NCBI GenBank assembly: GCA_015711695.1
Contig: JACVIW010000112.1
Coordinates: 1-7,557, forward strand
Length of the DNA stretch: 7,557 nt
Source of the DNA: Candidatus Geohydrothermomicrobium daggyaiense
GTDB lineage: Bacteria > Actinomycetota > Geothermincolia > Fen-727 > JACVIW01
Direction of reading: 5' to 3'
In this document: positions 1-6,449 of the stretch, piece by piece
Numbering within the stretch: the first letter of the stretch is position 1
How the letters are laid out: each line of letters begins with the position of its first letter
Made by a program: the position numbers and the translations under genes
Notes under the pieces: model-generated
Databases searched by the model: none
What the model was told of the DNA's origin: nothing
Seen by the model: only the letters and a program-made list of their open reading frames with translations

Positions 1-53
1 AGGAAATATTTTCCGTAACCGAGAGGAACGATAACGCCCTTTCTGACTTCCAC
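1..53 (-). CDS. Possible start of an unidentified gene, cut by the left edge
   Basis: After argH, a GTG at 53 opens a frame that runs off the left edge, reading MEVRKGVIVPLGYGKYF. A G-rich AAAGGGGG lies 9 nt upstream, and a TAA in the same frame a few codons upstream means the frame cannot begin much earlier. The peptide looks protein-like, with a hydrophobic strand, a glycine turn and no low complexity, but 17 residues are too few to assign a family. It is on the operon strand, 97 nt after argH, so it could be co-transcribed or be an independent gene. I do not recognise it. Confidence 0.4.
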   Translation of the reverse strand, partial: MEVRKGVIVPLGYGKYF

Positions 54-150
54 CTGAACACGCCCCCTTTAAACGAATCAAAGCATAAGAAATCACCTGG
101 ATTTGTGCCTTAAATAAAACCAGAAATCTATAGCCTCTTTGTAGTGCATA

Positions 151-1542
151 TTAGCACAGTCTTTCACGCTCTTCTTTAATAAACTTTTCAAGCATCTCTA
201 TCTGCCTCAGGCATTCATCCCGGTTTCCTGCGCCTTTCACCCGCTTACGCTCGACAGCAGCCTCAGGGGTTAAGCATTCCCTGACCGCTTCGTCAAAAAG
301 CGGCGAGAACGTTTTCAACTCATCCAACGAAACCTCCAGAAGACTCTTGCCCTCAGTAATACAGAAGGAAACAACTTCCCCCGCTATTTCATGGGCTTTA
401 GGAAACTCCAGCCCTTTATAAACTAGAAACTCCGCGAGATCAGTCGCCGTAATGAATGGCGCATTAAGCAATTCGGCGGCGCGCATTTGATCAAACCGCA
501 TTGTGGCCACTGTTCCGGTCATAACCTCAAGAGAACCACGAAGGGTGTCGAAAGCGTCAAAAAGCGGTTCTTTATCTTCCTGCAGATCCCTGTTGTAGGC
601 AAGCGGAAGCGCTTTCAGGCATATCAGAACAGAATCCATGTCGCCTATTGTCCTTCCCGCCTTTCCTCTAACGAGTTCCATTCCGTCAGGGTTCTTTTTT
701 TGAGGCATCAGACTTGAACCGGTAGACCACCCGTCATCGAGTTCGAGCAAACCAAACTCATCAGAACACCATAAAATTATCTGCTCGGCAAGACGGCTCA
801 AATGAACCATCGCGACCGATACTGCGAACAGAGCATCGAGCACAAAATCCCTATCGCTAACAGCGTCAGCGCTGTTATCGGACACGGTTGAGAAACCAAG
901 CAAACAGGCGATATATTCTCTATCCACCGGTATGCTCGTTCCGGCAAATGCCCCGGAACCGAGCGGAAGCACATCAGCCCGCTTTCGAGCTTCTTCGAAT
1001 CTGGAAAAATCCCGCTTTAGCATCTGGGCAAAAGCGAGTAGAAAATGGGAAAGCCTGACCGGTTGAGCTTGCTGGAGGTGAGTATGCCCCGGGATAATGA
1101 TGTCCAGGTTCGATCGGGAAAGATTAACGAGAGCCTCTAACAAATCAAGAATTTTCAGCATGATTTTCCTGCACTCGTCCATTACAAACAGGCGCATATC
1201 CGTTGCGATCTGGTCGTTCCTGCTTCTTCCAGTTCTCATCTTTCCCCCGAGATCACCAATAAGTTCCCTGACCCTTCGCTCAATGGCGGTGTGTATGTCC
1301 TCATCAGTTTCGATAAACTTGAAAACTCCTTCGTCCATTTCCCTCTTAACAGAGGAAAGCGCCGCGAGTATGCTTGATTCTTCCTGTTCCGTTAATAATT
1401 TTGCTTTTTTAAGGCCATTAACCCATGCCATTGAGCATCTTATGTCGTACTCATAAAGGCGCCTGTCAAATGGAAGCGAAGAGGTAAACGCCATAAAAGC
1501 AGGGTCCGGGCTGCCGATAAATCTACCCCCCCACATCCTCAT
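151..1542 (-). CDS. argH: Argininosuccinate lyase
   Basis: Cleaves argininosuccinate to arginine and fumarate, the last step of the pathway; homotetramer of the fumarase/aspartase superfamily. I place the start at ATG 1542 (463 aa), because the protein then begins MRMWGGRF like other family members, an AAAGGAGAG site lies 8 nt upstream, and the ATG overlaps the argG stop as ATGA. The frame extends to 1581, but that would add 13 lysine/arginine-rich residues inside argG. The three superfamily signature regions are present: RTGRSRNDQ (103-111), GHTHLQQAQP (152-161, with the Thr154-His155 pair) and the flexible catalytic-serine loop GSSLMPQKKNPD (275-286). NSADAVSDRDF (223-233) is a further conserved block. 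Nothing looks degraded. It ends with TAA at 151 and no clear terminator follows. Confidence 0.97.
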   Translation of the reverse strand: MRMWGGRFIGSPDPAFMAFTSSLPFDRRLYEYDIRCSMAWVNGLKKAKLLTEQEESSILAALSSVKREMDEGVFKFIETDEDIHTAIERRVRELIGDLGGKMRTGRSRNDQIATDMRLFVMDECRKIMLKILDLLEALVNLSRSNLDIIIPGHTHLQQAQPVRLSHFLLAFAQMLKRDFSRFEEARKRADVLPLGSGAFAGTSIPVDREYIACLLGFSTVSDNSADAVSDRDFVLDALFAVSVAMVHLSRLAEQIILWCSDEFGLLELDDGWSTGSSLMPQKKNPDGMELVRGKAGRTIGDMDSVLICLKALPLAYNRDLQEDKEPLFDAFDTLRGSLEVMTGTVATMRFDQMRAAELLNAPFITATDLAEFLVYKGLEFPKAHEIAGEVVSFCITEGKSLLEVSLDELKTFSPLFDEAVRECLTPEAAVERKRVKGAGNRDECLRQIEMLEKFIKEERERLC

Positions 1543-2774
1543 GAAGAAGACTCTCCTTTCTCTTTTCCGCTCTTTGCCCATAATTTCATCTGAAGCCCCC
1601 AGAGGCTGATGAAACCCCTGGCAGCGGTATGGTCAAACGCATCAGCTCGGTCGTATGTGGCAAGCGAATAGTCGTAAAGCGATGAAGGAGATCTCCTTCC
1701 AACCACTACTGCATTTCCCCTGTAAAGCTTCACGCGCACCGCGCCACTTACTCTTTCGGATAAAACTCTGTTGAAAGCCTGTATGGCTTTATTGAAGGGA
1801 CTGAACCACATTCCTTCATACGCCATGCGAGCAAATTCGTCTTCCAGTTTTCTTTTGCCCCATAAAGCGTCTTTTGTGAGCGTAAGGTGTTCAAGTGTCC
1901 TGTGAGCTTCTATCAATATCACCGCAGCCGGAGCTTCGTATATTTCACGGGACTTAATTCCAACCACTCTGTCTTCGATCACGTCTATCCTCCCCACTCC
2001 ATGCCTACCCCCAATAGAGTTAAGTTTTAAGACAAGATCAACAAGACTCAAGCTCTCGCCGTTAAGCGCGCAGGGTATGCCTTTTTCAAACCCTATCTCT
2101 ATATATTCCGGGCTATCCGGAGCCTCCTGCGGAGATGATGTCCAGGCAAAAGCGTCCTCTGGCGGCTCCACCCAGGGGTCCTCTAATACCCCGCATTCGC
2201 ACGATCTCCCCCACAAATTCTCATCAACGCTGTAGGGAGAACCCGCGGTAATTTCAACCGGAATTCCTCTGGATTTCGCATACTCTACCTCATCTTCCCT
2301 TGACATAGACCATTCCCTTACCGGGGCGAGCACTTCCAGCGATGGGTCGAGCGCGGCTGCGGCAACTTCAAACCTCACCTGGTCGTTACCCTTGCCGGTG
2401 CAGCCATGGGCGATTTTTTTCGCTCCGTACCGATGGGCAGTCTCGACCTGAATTTTGGCTATTAAGGGCCGGGCAAGAGCCGTAGCCAGTGGATATTTTC
2501 CCTGGTAAAGAGCATTCGCAAGTATGGCGGGCGCTATATATTCCTCAGCAAATTCATCTCGTGCATCAACGAGTTCGCTTTCGACAGCCCCAATCTCAAG
2601 CGCTTTCTGTCTTATCGCTTGAAGGTCACCAGGCTGTCCGACATCCACTGTTAGGGCGATGACCTCAAGCCCCATCTGCTCAATCAACCATCTAATCAAA
2701 ACGCTTGTGTCAAGGCCACCCGAATAAGCCAGGACCACTCTCTTTTCACTTTCAGACTGAACGCTGCCATTCAA
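1539..2774 (-). CDS. argG: Argininosuccinate synthase
   Basis: Joins citrulline and aspartate with ATP to form argininosuccinate, AMP and pyrophosphate; cytoplasmic tetramer. Numbered from the TTG start (411 aa): the N-type PP-loop LAYSGGLDTS (15-24) binds ATP, GCTGKGNDQVRFE (124-136) and YSVDENLWGRS (181-191) carry citrulline and aspartate contacts, and GGRHGVGR (255-262) and VGIKSREIYE (271-280) are conserved in the synthetase domain; the end is a helical tail for tetramer assembly. I favour TTG at 2774 because the 8-mer GAGAGGTG sits exactly 6 nt upstream, the same motif and spacing as at argB. A GTG at 2783 would add three residues and create a GTGA overlap with argR, but its GGAG lies only 2 nt away. 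The stop codon overlaps the argH start as ATGA, indicating translational coupling. Confidence 0.96.
   Translation of the reverse strand: MNGSVQSESEKRVVLAYSGGLDTSVLIRWLIEQMGLEVIALTVDVGQPGDLQAIRQKALEIGAVESELVDARDEFAEEYIAPAILANALYQGKYPLATALARPLIAKIQVETAHRYGAKKIAHGCTGKGNDQVRFEVAAAALDPSLEVLAPVREWSMSREDEVEYAKSRGIPVEITAGSPYSVDENLWGRSCECGVLEDPWVEPPEDAFAWTSSPQEAPDSPEYIEIGFEKGIPCALNGESLSLVDLVLKLNSIGGRHGVGRIDVIEDRVVGIKSREIYEAPAAVILIEAHRTLEHLTLTKDALWGKRKLEDEFARMAYEGMWFSPFNKAIQAFNRVLSERVSGAVRVKLYRGNAVVVGRRSPSSLYDYSLATYDRADAFDHTAARGFISLWGLQMKLWAKSGKEKGESSS
1551..1559 (-). promoter_or_regulatory. argH ribosome-binding site inside argG
   Basis: AAAGGAGAG sits within the last codons of argG, 8 nt before the ATG at 1542. 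It supports that start rather than the Met two codons later or the upstream Met at 1581. Confidence 0.75.
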
Positions 2775-2779
2775 GCAAA

Positions 2780-2789
2780 TCACCTCTCC
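2780..2789 (-). promoter_or_regulatory. argG ribosome-binding site inside the argR 3' end
   Basis: GGAGAGGTGA covers the last codons and the stop of argR. Its GAGAGGTG core is 6 nt from the TTG at 2774, matching the argB arrangement, but overlaps the alternative GTG start at 2783. This favours the TTG start and suggests argG initiation depends on ribosomes terminating at argR. Confidence 0.65.
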
Positions 2790-3244
2790 GGTTCAGCATA
2801 TCTGAGAAGAACATTCTTGATCTCTTTGCTATTCACACCTTCCGAACAAACGACGATTATTGTGTCATCTCCAGCGACGGTCCCCGCTATGCCCTCTATG
2901 CCCGCCGAATCTATAGCCCACGCGAGCCCCTGAGCGTTGCCGGGAGAAGTCTTTACGACAACAAGGTTGTACGCTGTCTCCGCGTCCAGCAGTACCTGGG
3001 GCGCAAGTCTTTCAAGTGCGCGATCGCTTTTAGCACTGTCAGTTATACCACCTGGCTCTGCGTATGCGATGATCCCGTTTTTTTTTCTGACCTTAACAAG
3101 TCCGAGTTCCTTCATGTCCCTTGAAACGGTCGTCTGGCTCACCTTGAAGCCTTCCGATGCAAGGATTTCCATAAGTTCGCGCTGGCTTTTTATGGATCCT
3201 TCGCGCACTTTCTCAGTAATAATTGCCTGCCTTTTTCTTTTCAT
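2780..3244 (-). CDS. argR: Arginine repressor ArgR
   Basis: Hexameric transcription factor that binds ARG-box operators when loaded with arginine. At 154 aa it matches the family. Residues 1-60 form the winged helix-turn-helix; the recognition segment SQTTVSRDMKELGLVKV (36-52) differs from the common SQATVSRD by one conservative change. A short linker follows, then the core domain (about 83-154) for oligomerisation and arginine binding, with the signature GTVAGDDTIIVV (121-132); Asp126 and Asp127 correspond to the arginine-contacting pair. The ATG start at 3244 uses TGAGGT eight nucleotides upstream, overlapping the argF stop. Being encoded inside the operon it presumably controls, autoregulation is likely. 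The coding strand carries nine consecutive A residues (3086-3078) at the R53-K-K-N56 codons, at the end of the DNA-binding domain; slippage there would yield only that domain (see findings). Confidence 0.96.
   Translation of the reverse strand: MKRKRQAIITEKVREGSIKSQRELMEILASEGFKVSQTTVSRDMKELGLVKVRKKNGIIAYAEPGGITDSAKSDRALERLAPQVLLDAETAYNLVVVKTSPGNAQGLAWAIDSAGIEGIAGTVAGDDTIIVVCSEGVNSKEIKNVLLRYAEPER
3077..3083 (-). other. A AAA AAC slippery heptamer within an A9 tract in argR
   Basis: On the coding strand the codons AGA AAA AAA AAC contain nine A residues in a row (3086-3078), ending in the heptamer A AAA AAC in the correct zero-frame phase for -1 slippage. A -1 shift would add twelve mostly basic residues and stop at TGA 3041-3039, giving about 68 aa: the DNA-binding domain without the arginine-binding core. 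The motif is certain; use of it is inference. Confidence 0.35.
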
Positions 3245-3255
3245 GCCTCTAAACC

Positions 3256-4188
3256 TCAGCCGTATATCATGTCGAGCAGGGCAATCTGTGCGTGAAGTCG
3301 ATTCTCTGCCTGATCCCAGACAGCAGAATGACTTCCGTCGAGGACATCATCAGTAATCTCCTCACCGCGGTTTGCCGGAAGGCAGTGCATTACCATCACA
3401 TCTTCCCCAGCAAGCGAAATCATCTTATCGTTAATCTGAAAGTCCTTGAAAAGAGCTTGGTTTATTTCTGATTCCTCTTCTTTGCCCATACTTACCCAGA
3501 CATCGGTGTACAGGATATCAGCTGCGCTAGCTGCCTCTCTGGGTTTTGTGGTAACGGTCAGCGAGCTGTGGTATGTCCTGCAATACTCCATGCACTCGTC
3601 AACAATTTTTTTGCGTGGTTCGTGACCGGGAGGCGTGGCAATCCAGACGTTCATGCCCAGCTTTGTTCCGGCTCGCATGAGTGAATGAGCCACATTATTT
3701 CCATCACCCAGATAGGCAAATTTAAGGCCCTCGAAACCATCCCTGTATTCAAGGATTGTAAGCATGTCTGCAAGAGCCTGGCATGGGTGACATTCATCAG
3801 TGAGAGCATTGATTACCGGAACGCTTGAAACTCTGGCAAGCCTTTCAAGTCTTTCGTGAGAGAAAGTCCTGAAAACGATACCATCGAGATAACGGGAAAG
3901 AACTCTCCCCGTGTCTTCTATTGTCTCCCCGCGTTTTAACTGAAGTTCGCCCCCAGAGAGATATAAAGGATGACCCCCGAGCCTGAGAACTGCGACCTCA
4001 AAAGAAACACGGGTACGCGTTGAAGGTTTTTCGAACAAAAGCCCTATCGATTTTCCGTTCAGCGGCTTTATCCCTTTCATGCCCTCGCGCTTCAGTTTAA
4101 GCGCAAACGTTATTAAATCCTCGAGTTCCTCCCCGGTAAGAAACGTTAGATCGAGAAAATTGCTTCCTTTCAGTCTGTTTTTGACCAT
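3256..4188 (-). CDS. argF: Ornithine carbamoyltransferase (anabolic)
   Basis: Condenses ornithine with carbamoyl phosphate to give citrulline; cytoplasmic, normally a trimer or a multiple of one. At 310 aa it has the usual length. Diagnostic motifs are all present: EKPSTRTRVSFE (53-64), whose STRTR binds carbamoyl phosphate; HPCQALAD (134-141); the ornithine-closing loop DVWVSMG (229-235), which distinguishes it from aspartate carbamoyltransferases; and MHCLPANRG (267-275) with the active-site Cys. The ATG start at 4188 has GAAGG five nucleotides upstream, and a TGA in the same frame 15-13 nt before the ATG rules out a longer protein. It follows a 128 nt gap after argD and its TGA overlaps the argR ribosome-binding site, so argF and argR are probably translated in coupled fashion. 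Location within a biosynthetic operon argues for the anabolic rather than the deiminase-pathway enzyme. Confidence 0.97.
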   Translation of the reverse strand: MVKNRLKGSNFLDLTFLTGEELEDLITFALKLKREGMKGIKPLNGKSIGLLFEKPSTRTRVSFEVAVLRLGGHPLYLSGGELQLKRGETIEDTGRVLSRYLDGIVFRTFSHERLERLARVSSVPVINALTDECHPCQALADMLTILEYRDGFEGLKFAYLGDGNNVAHSLMRAGTKLGMNVWIATPPGHEPRKKIVDECMEYCRTYHSSLTVTTKPREAASAADILYTDVWVSMGKEEESEINQALFKDFQINDKMISLAGEDVMVMHCLPANRGEEITDDVLDGSHSAVWDQAENRLHAQIALLDMIYG

Positions 4189-4316
4189 ATCAGCCTTCTT
4201 TCATGGCCTAGCCAGCCAATTTGTTGCGATCTTTAAAACAATACAAGTCTACTCACACTTCTATATTTCCACCAATGCGATTGTTTTCTTCATCCGGCAG
4301 CCTTACTTACTTTCAA
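4189..4316 (-). promoter_or_regulatory. Long argD-argF intergenic gap, possible internal regulatory region
   Basis: At 128 nt this is the only large spacer in an operon whose other junctions are 4 nt overlaps to 28 nt gaps. It is visibly more AT-rich than the genes around it. I see no hairpin followed by a T run, so no intrinsic terminator. A weak promoter-like pair on the minus strand (TTGGTG, 18 nt spacer, TAGACT) has only partial consensus matches. No TGAAT-N4-ATTCA operator is present. A ten-codon open frame (MKKTIALVEI) lies within it but has no arginine codons and no good ribosome-binding site. A secondary promoter for argF-argR-argG-argH is plausible but not demonstrated. Confidence 0.3.
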
Positions 4317-5534
4317 TTACCTGTTATCGGCGTGAGAAAAATCCTTTAACACCTCCATGAATATGCGAAGGCCATGAGAAATCTCTTCCAGACTTATATT
4401 TAAAGGAGGAAGAAGCCTCACGCTCGATGAATTAACATCGTTAACAAGAATGCCACGCTTCAGGCATTCAAGAACAACTTCCCTTGAGATCTCCAGTTCA
4501 AGCTGAACAGCAAGCATCAATCCGTATCCCCGAACGCCCGTAACAAGGGGAACATCCGCAGAAAGCATTTCAAGTTTTCCTTTTACAAACTTACTGACCT
4601 CGCAGACGTTATCGATGATTTTTTCTTCAATGATGCATTTAAGAGTTGTAATCCCCGCCACACACGCTAGAAAACCACCTCCGAAGGTTGACCCGTGGTC
4701 GCCCAAACCCAAAACATCGGAGCACCTCTCGGAGGCAACAACCACCCCTATGGGAACACCGTTGCCTAAACCTTTCGCGAGTGTCATCACGTCTGGAACA
4801 ATCTCATAATGCTGGTGCGCGAACATCCTCCCAGTCCTTGCAAGACCCGTCTGTACCTCATCAAGGACAAGAAGAGCACCTGTCGAATCACAGATTTCGC
4901 GAGCCGCCTTGAGATATTCCTTTGTGGCGGGATAAATACCTGATTCACCCTGGATGGGTTCCAGGAATAGCGCACATGTCTCACTGTCAACTTCTCTTTC
5001 AAGCGCATTGATGTCATTGTATGGAACATGAGTGAAACCTTGAACCAGTGGTTGGAAAGGATCCCATTTGTGAGGCTGGCCCGCCGCCGAGAGCGTTGCC
5101 AGGGTCCTGCCATGAAAAGACCCGAATGCGCAGACAAATTTTGTCCTCGGTTTTCCTTTTAAAAAATGGTACTTTCTACAGAGCTTGAGCGCACCCTCAT
5201 TGGCTTCCGCGCCGGAGTTTGCAAAAAAACACTTTCCCGGAAAAGCGTTATCTATTATCATCCGCGCAAGATCAGTTTGAGGTTCGATGTAGTAGAGATT
5301 TGTGGTGTGGATTAGCGTTTCTGCCTGCCGCTTGATAGCATCCGTAACATGCGGATGGCAATGTCCTAAAGGTACCGCGCCTAACCCTGAGACCATGTCA
5401 AGATATTTATTTCCCGAAGTATCGTATAGCCAGGAGCCAGAACCTCTCACAAAAGCTACAGGCAGACGCCGATACGTTTGCATAACGTATTGCTCATCTA
5501 AATCTCTTATTCGCTCAAGTCGCTCGTCGATCAC
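4317..5534 (-). CDS. argD: Acetylornithine aminotransferase (class III, PLP-dependent)
   Basis: Transfers an amino group from glutamate to N-acetylglutamate semialdehyde, giving N-acetylornithine. At 405 aa it is normal length for the family. The start is GTG at 5534, with a strong GGAGG five nucleotides upstream. PLP-binding features are visible: NSGAEANE (106-113) for the phosphate, SFHGRT (139-144) around the cofactor ring, LVLDEVQTG (222-230) with Asp225 contacting the pyridine nitrogen, and TLAKGLGNG (251-259) with Lys254 as the Schiff-base lysine. GSTFGGGFLAC (281-291) takes the place of the usual GSTFGGNPLAC, a small deviation unlikely to abolish activity. Related enzymes (succinylornithine, GABA or ornithine aminotransferases, and DapC-type dual use) share this fold, so the assignment rests on the argB and argF neighbours as well as the motifs. 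It ends with TAA and is followed by the longest intergenic gap in the operon. Confidence 0.95.
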   Translation of the reverse strand: MIDERLERIRDLDEQYVMQTYRRLPVAFVRGSGSWLYDTSGNKYLDMVSGLGAVPLGHCHPHVTDAIKRQAETLIHTTNLYYIEPQTDLARMIIDNAFPGKCFFANSGAEANEGALKLCRKYHFLKGKPRTKFVCAFGSFHGRTLATLSAAGQPHKWDPFQPLVQGFTHVPYNDINALEREVDSETCALFLEPIQGESGIYPATKEYLKAAREICDSTGALLVLDEVQTGLARTGRMFAHQHYEIVPDVMTLAKGLGNGVPIGVVVASERCSDVLGLGDHGSTFGGGFLACVAGITTLKCIIEEKIIDNVCEVSKFVKGKLEMLSADVPLVTGVRGYGLMLAVQLELEISREVVLECLKRGILVNDVNSSSVRLLPPLNISLEEISHGLRIFMEVLKDFSHADNR

Positions 5535-5538
5535 TTAT

Positions 5539-5544
5539 ACCTCC
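5539..5544 (-). promoter_or_regulatory. argD ribosome-binding site
   Basis: GGAGGT lies 4 nt before the GTG at 5534 in the 28 nt argB-argD spacer. It is the strongest Shine-Dalgarno match in the window and supports the non-ATG start. Confidence 0.75.
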
Positions 5545-5562
5545 ACAGAGACACGAGACATT

Positions 5563-6435
5563 CTATGAGGTTATCATTGTGCCCACTCCCTCATCAGTAA
5601 ACACTTCAAGAAGCAAAGCGTGCTCGGTAGTTCCATCGATAATGTGCGCCCGGTTCACCCCGGATTTAAGCGCCCTTATGCAGCTTTGCACCTTTGGAAT
5701 CATCCCGCCGGTAATTTCCCCTCTCTCAAGCATATCGACGCAAGCATCCGGTTCAAGTTTGCTTATCAGCTTGCCATCAGGAGACATTATTCCCTTCACG
5801 TTTGTAAGGTATATTATCTTGTCCGCTCTGATTGCAGCCGCAACCTCACCTGCAACTATGTCGGCATTTATGTTGTAACTGTTGCCCTCAAGGTCACTCC
5901 CAACAGATGCGATAACCGGTATAAGTTCGTTAGCGATAAGTTCCTGTATTATCAATGTGTTGATGGAAACTACTTCCCCCACCCATCCAAGGTCCTCACC
6001 CGAATCACCTTTCTTCTTCCTGGCAATTATTAGATTCCCGTCTTCCCCTGAAAGGCCAATTGAAAGAGTCCCGTGTCTGTTTATAAGGGAAACAATCTCC
6101 TTGTTGATCTTCCCCACCAGCACCATTTTTACGAGCTCCATGGTTTGCGTGTCAGTTACTCGATGTCCGTTTATAAAACTTACAGGGATATCGAGCTTCC
6201 TCATGTAATCCGTTATCTGGGGACCTCCTCCATGAACAATCACAGGGTTGATCCCCACATATCTCATCAGAACAACATCAGAGGCAAACTTCTCCCTGAT
6301 ATCCTTTTTATCCATTGCGGTACCACCAAACTTGATCACAACAGTTTTCCCTCTATGGAGTTTTATGTAAGGGAGCACTTCCGTAAGAATCCGAGCCTTT
6401 ACCGAGACTTCTCCGCCTTCATCCACACCCGTCAT
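5563..6435 (-). CDS. argB: Acetylglutamate kinase, probably arginine-inhibited
   Basis: Phosphorylates N-acetylglutamate with ATP, the second step of arginine synthesis; cytoplasmic amino acid kinase fold. I place the start at ATG 6435 (290 aa, the usual family length) because a GAGAGGTG Shine-Dalgarno lies 6 nt upstream; the open frame reaches 6537, but that extension overlaps the end of argJ and has no family similarity. Motifs: VIKFGGTAM (33-41, catalytic Lys35), VHGGGPQI (67-74), GHRVTD (90-95), NINADIVAGEVA (188-199, catalytic Asp192), IIYLTNVKGI (207-216) and GGMIPKV (243-249, catalytic Lys248). The C-terminal EVFTDEGVGTMI (277-288) matches the E-x-x-T/S-x-x-G-x-G-T signature of arginine-sensitive kinases, and residues 12-30 fit the N-terminal helix of that hexameric class. 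This implies feedback inhibition by arginine, as expected where ArgJ recycles acetyl groups. argD begins 28 nt downstream. Confidence 0.97.
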   Translation of the reverse strand: MTGVDEGGEVSVKARILTEVLPYIKLHRGKTVVIKFGGTAMDKKDIREKFASDVVLMRYVGINPVIVHGGGPQITDYMRKLDIPVSFINGHRVTDTQTMELVKMVLVGKINKEIVSLINRHGTLSIGLSGEDGNLIIARKKKGDSGEDLGWVGEVVSINTLIIQELIANELIPVIASVGSDLEGNSYNINADIVAGEVAAAIRADKIIYLTNVKGIMSPDGKLISKLEPDACVDMLERGEITGGMIPKVQSCIRALKSGVNRAHIIDGTTEHALLLEVFTDEGVGTMITS

Positions 6436-6441
6436 AGCAAA

Positions 6442-6449
6442 CACCTCTC
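6442..6449 (-). promoter_or_regulatory. argB ribosome-binding site
   Basis: GAGAGGTG lies 6 nt before the ATG at 6435 and touches the argJ stop codon. It decides the start in favour of the 290-residue kinase over the longer open frame, and it is the same 8-mer at the same distance as at argG. Confidence 0.8.

Noticed and set aside
95..124. Interrupted inverted repeat CTGGATTT...AAAT-AAAA-CCAG after argH, considered as a terminator
   Set aside because: The stem is broken by four unpaired bases, is AT-rich and has no T run following it in the transcription direction.
858..877. Inverted repeat TAACAGCG-TCAG-CGCTGTTA in argH
   Set aside because: An 8 bp stem with a 4 nt loop, but it encodes the conserved N-S-A-D-A-V block of argininosuccinate lyase and has no T tract, so coding constraint explains it.
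1097..1456. Plus-strand 119-codon frame opposite argH
   Set aside because: Serine- and leucine-rich translation typical of an antisense shadow; argH is intact across the region.
2755..2773. ARG-box-like sequence at the argR-argG junction (TGAA...TTCA)
   Set aside because: The half-sites are two bases too far apart for the ArgR operator and one is imperfect.
2705..3356. Two plus-strand open frames of 139 codons opposite argG/argR/argF (2705-3124 and 2937-3356)
   Set aside because: They lie wholly antisense to confidently identified genes, show no recognisable motifs and have no convincing ribosome-binding sites.
4257..4292. Ten-codon frame MKKTIALVEI in the argD-argF gap, considered as an attenuator leader peptide
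   Set aside because: It contains no arginine codons, has no good ribosome-binding site, and no alternative terminator hairpins follow.
4787..5137. Minus-strand 116-codon frame inside argD
   Set aside because: It is an alternative frame within an intact aminotransferase gene and resembles no family.
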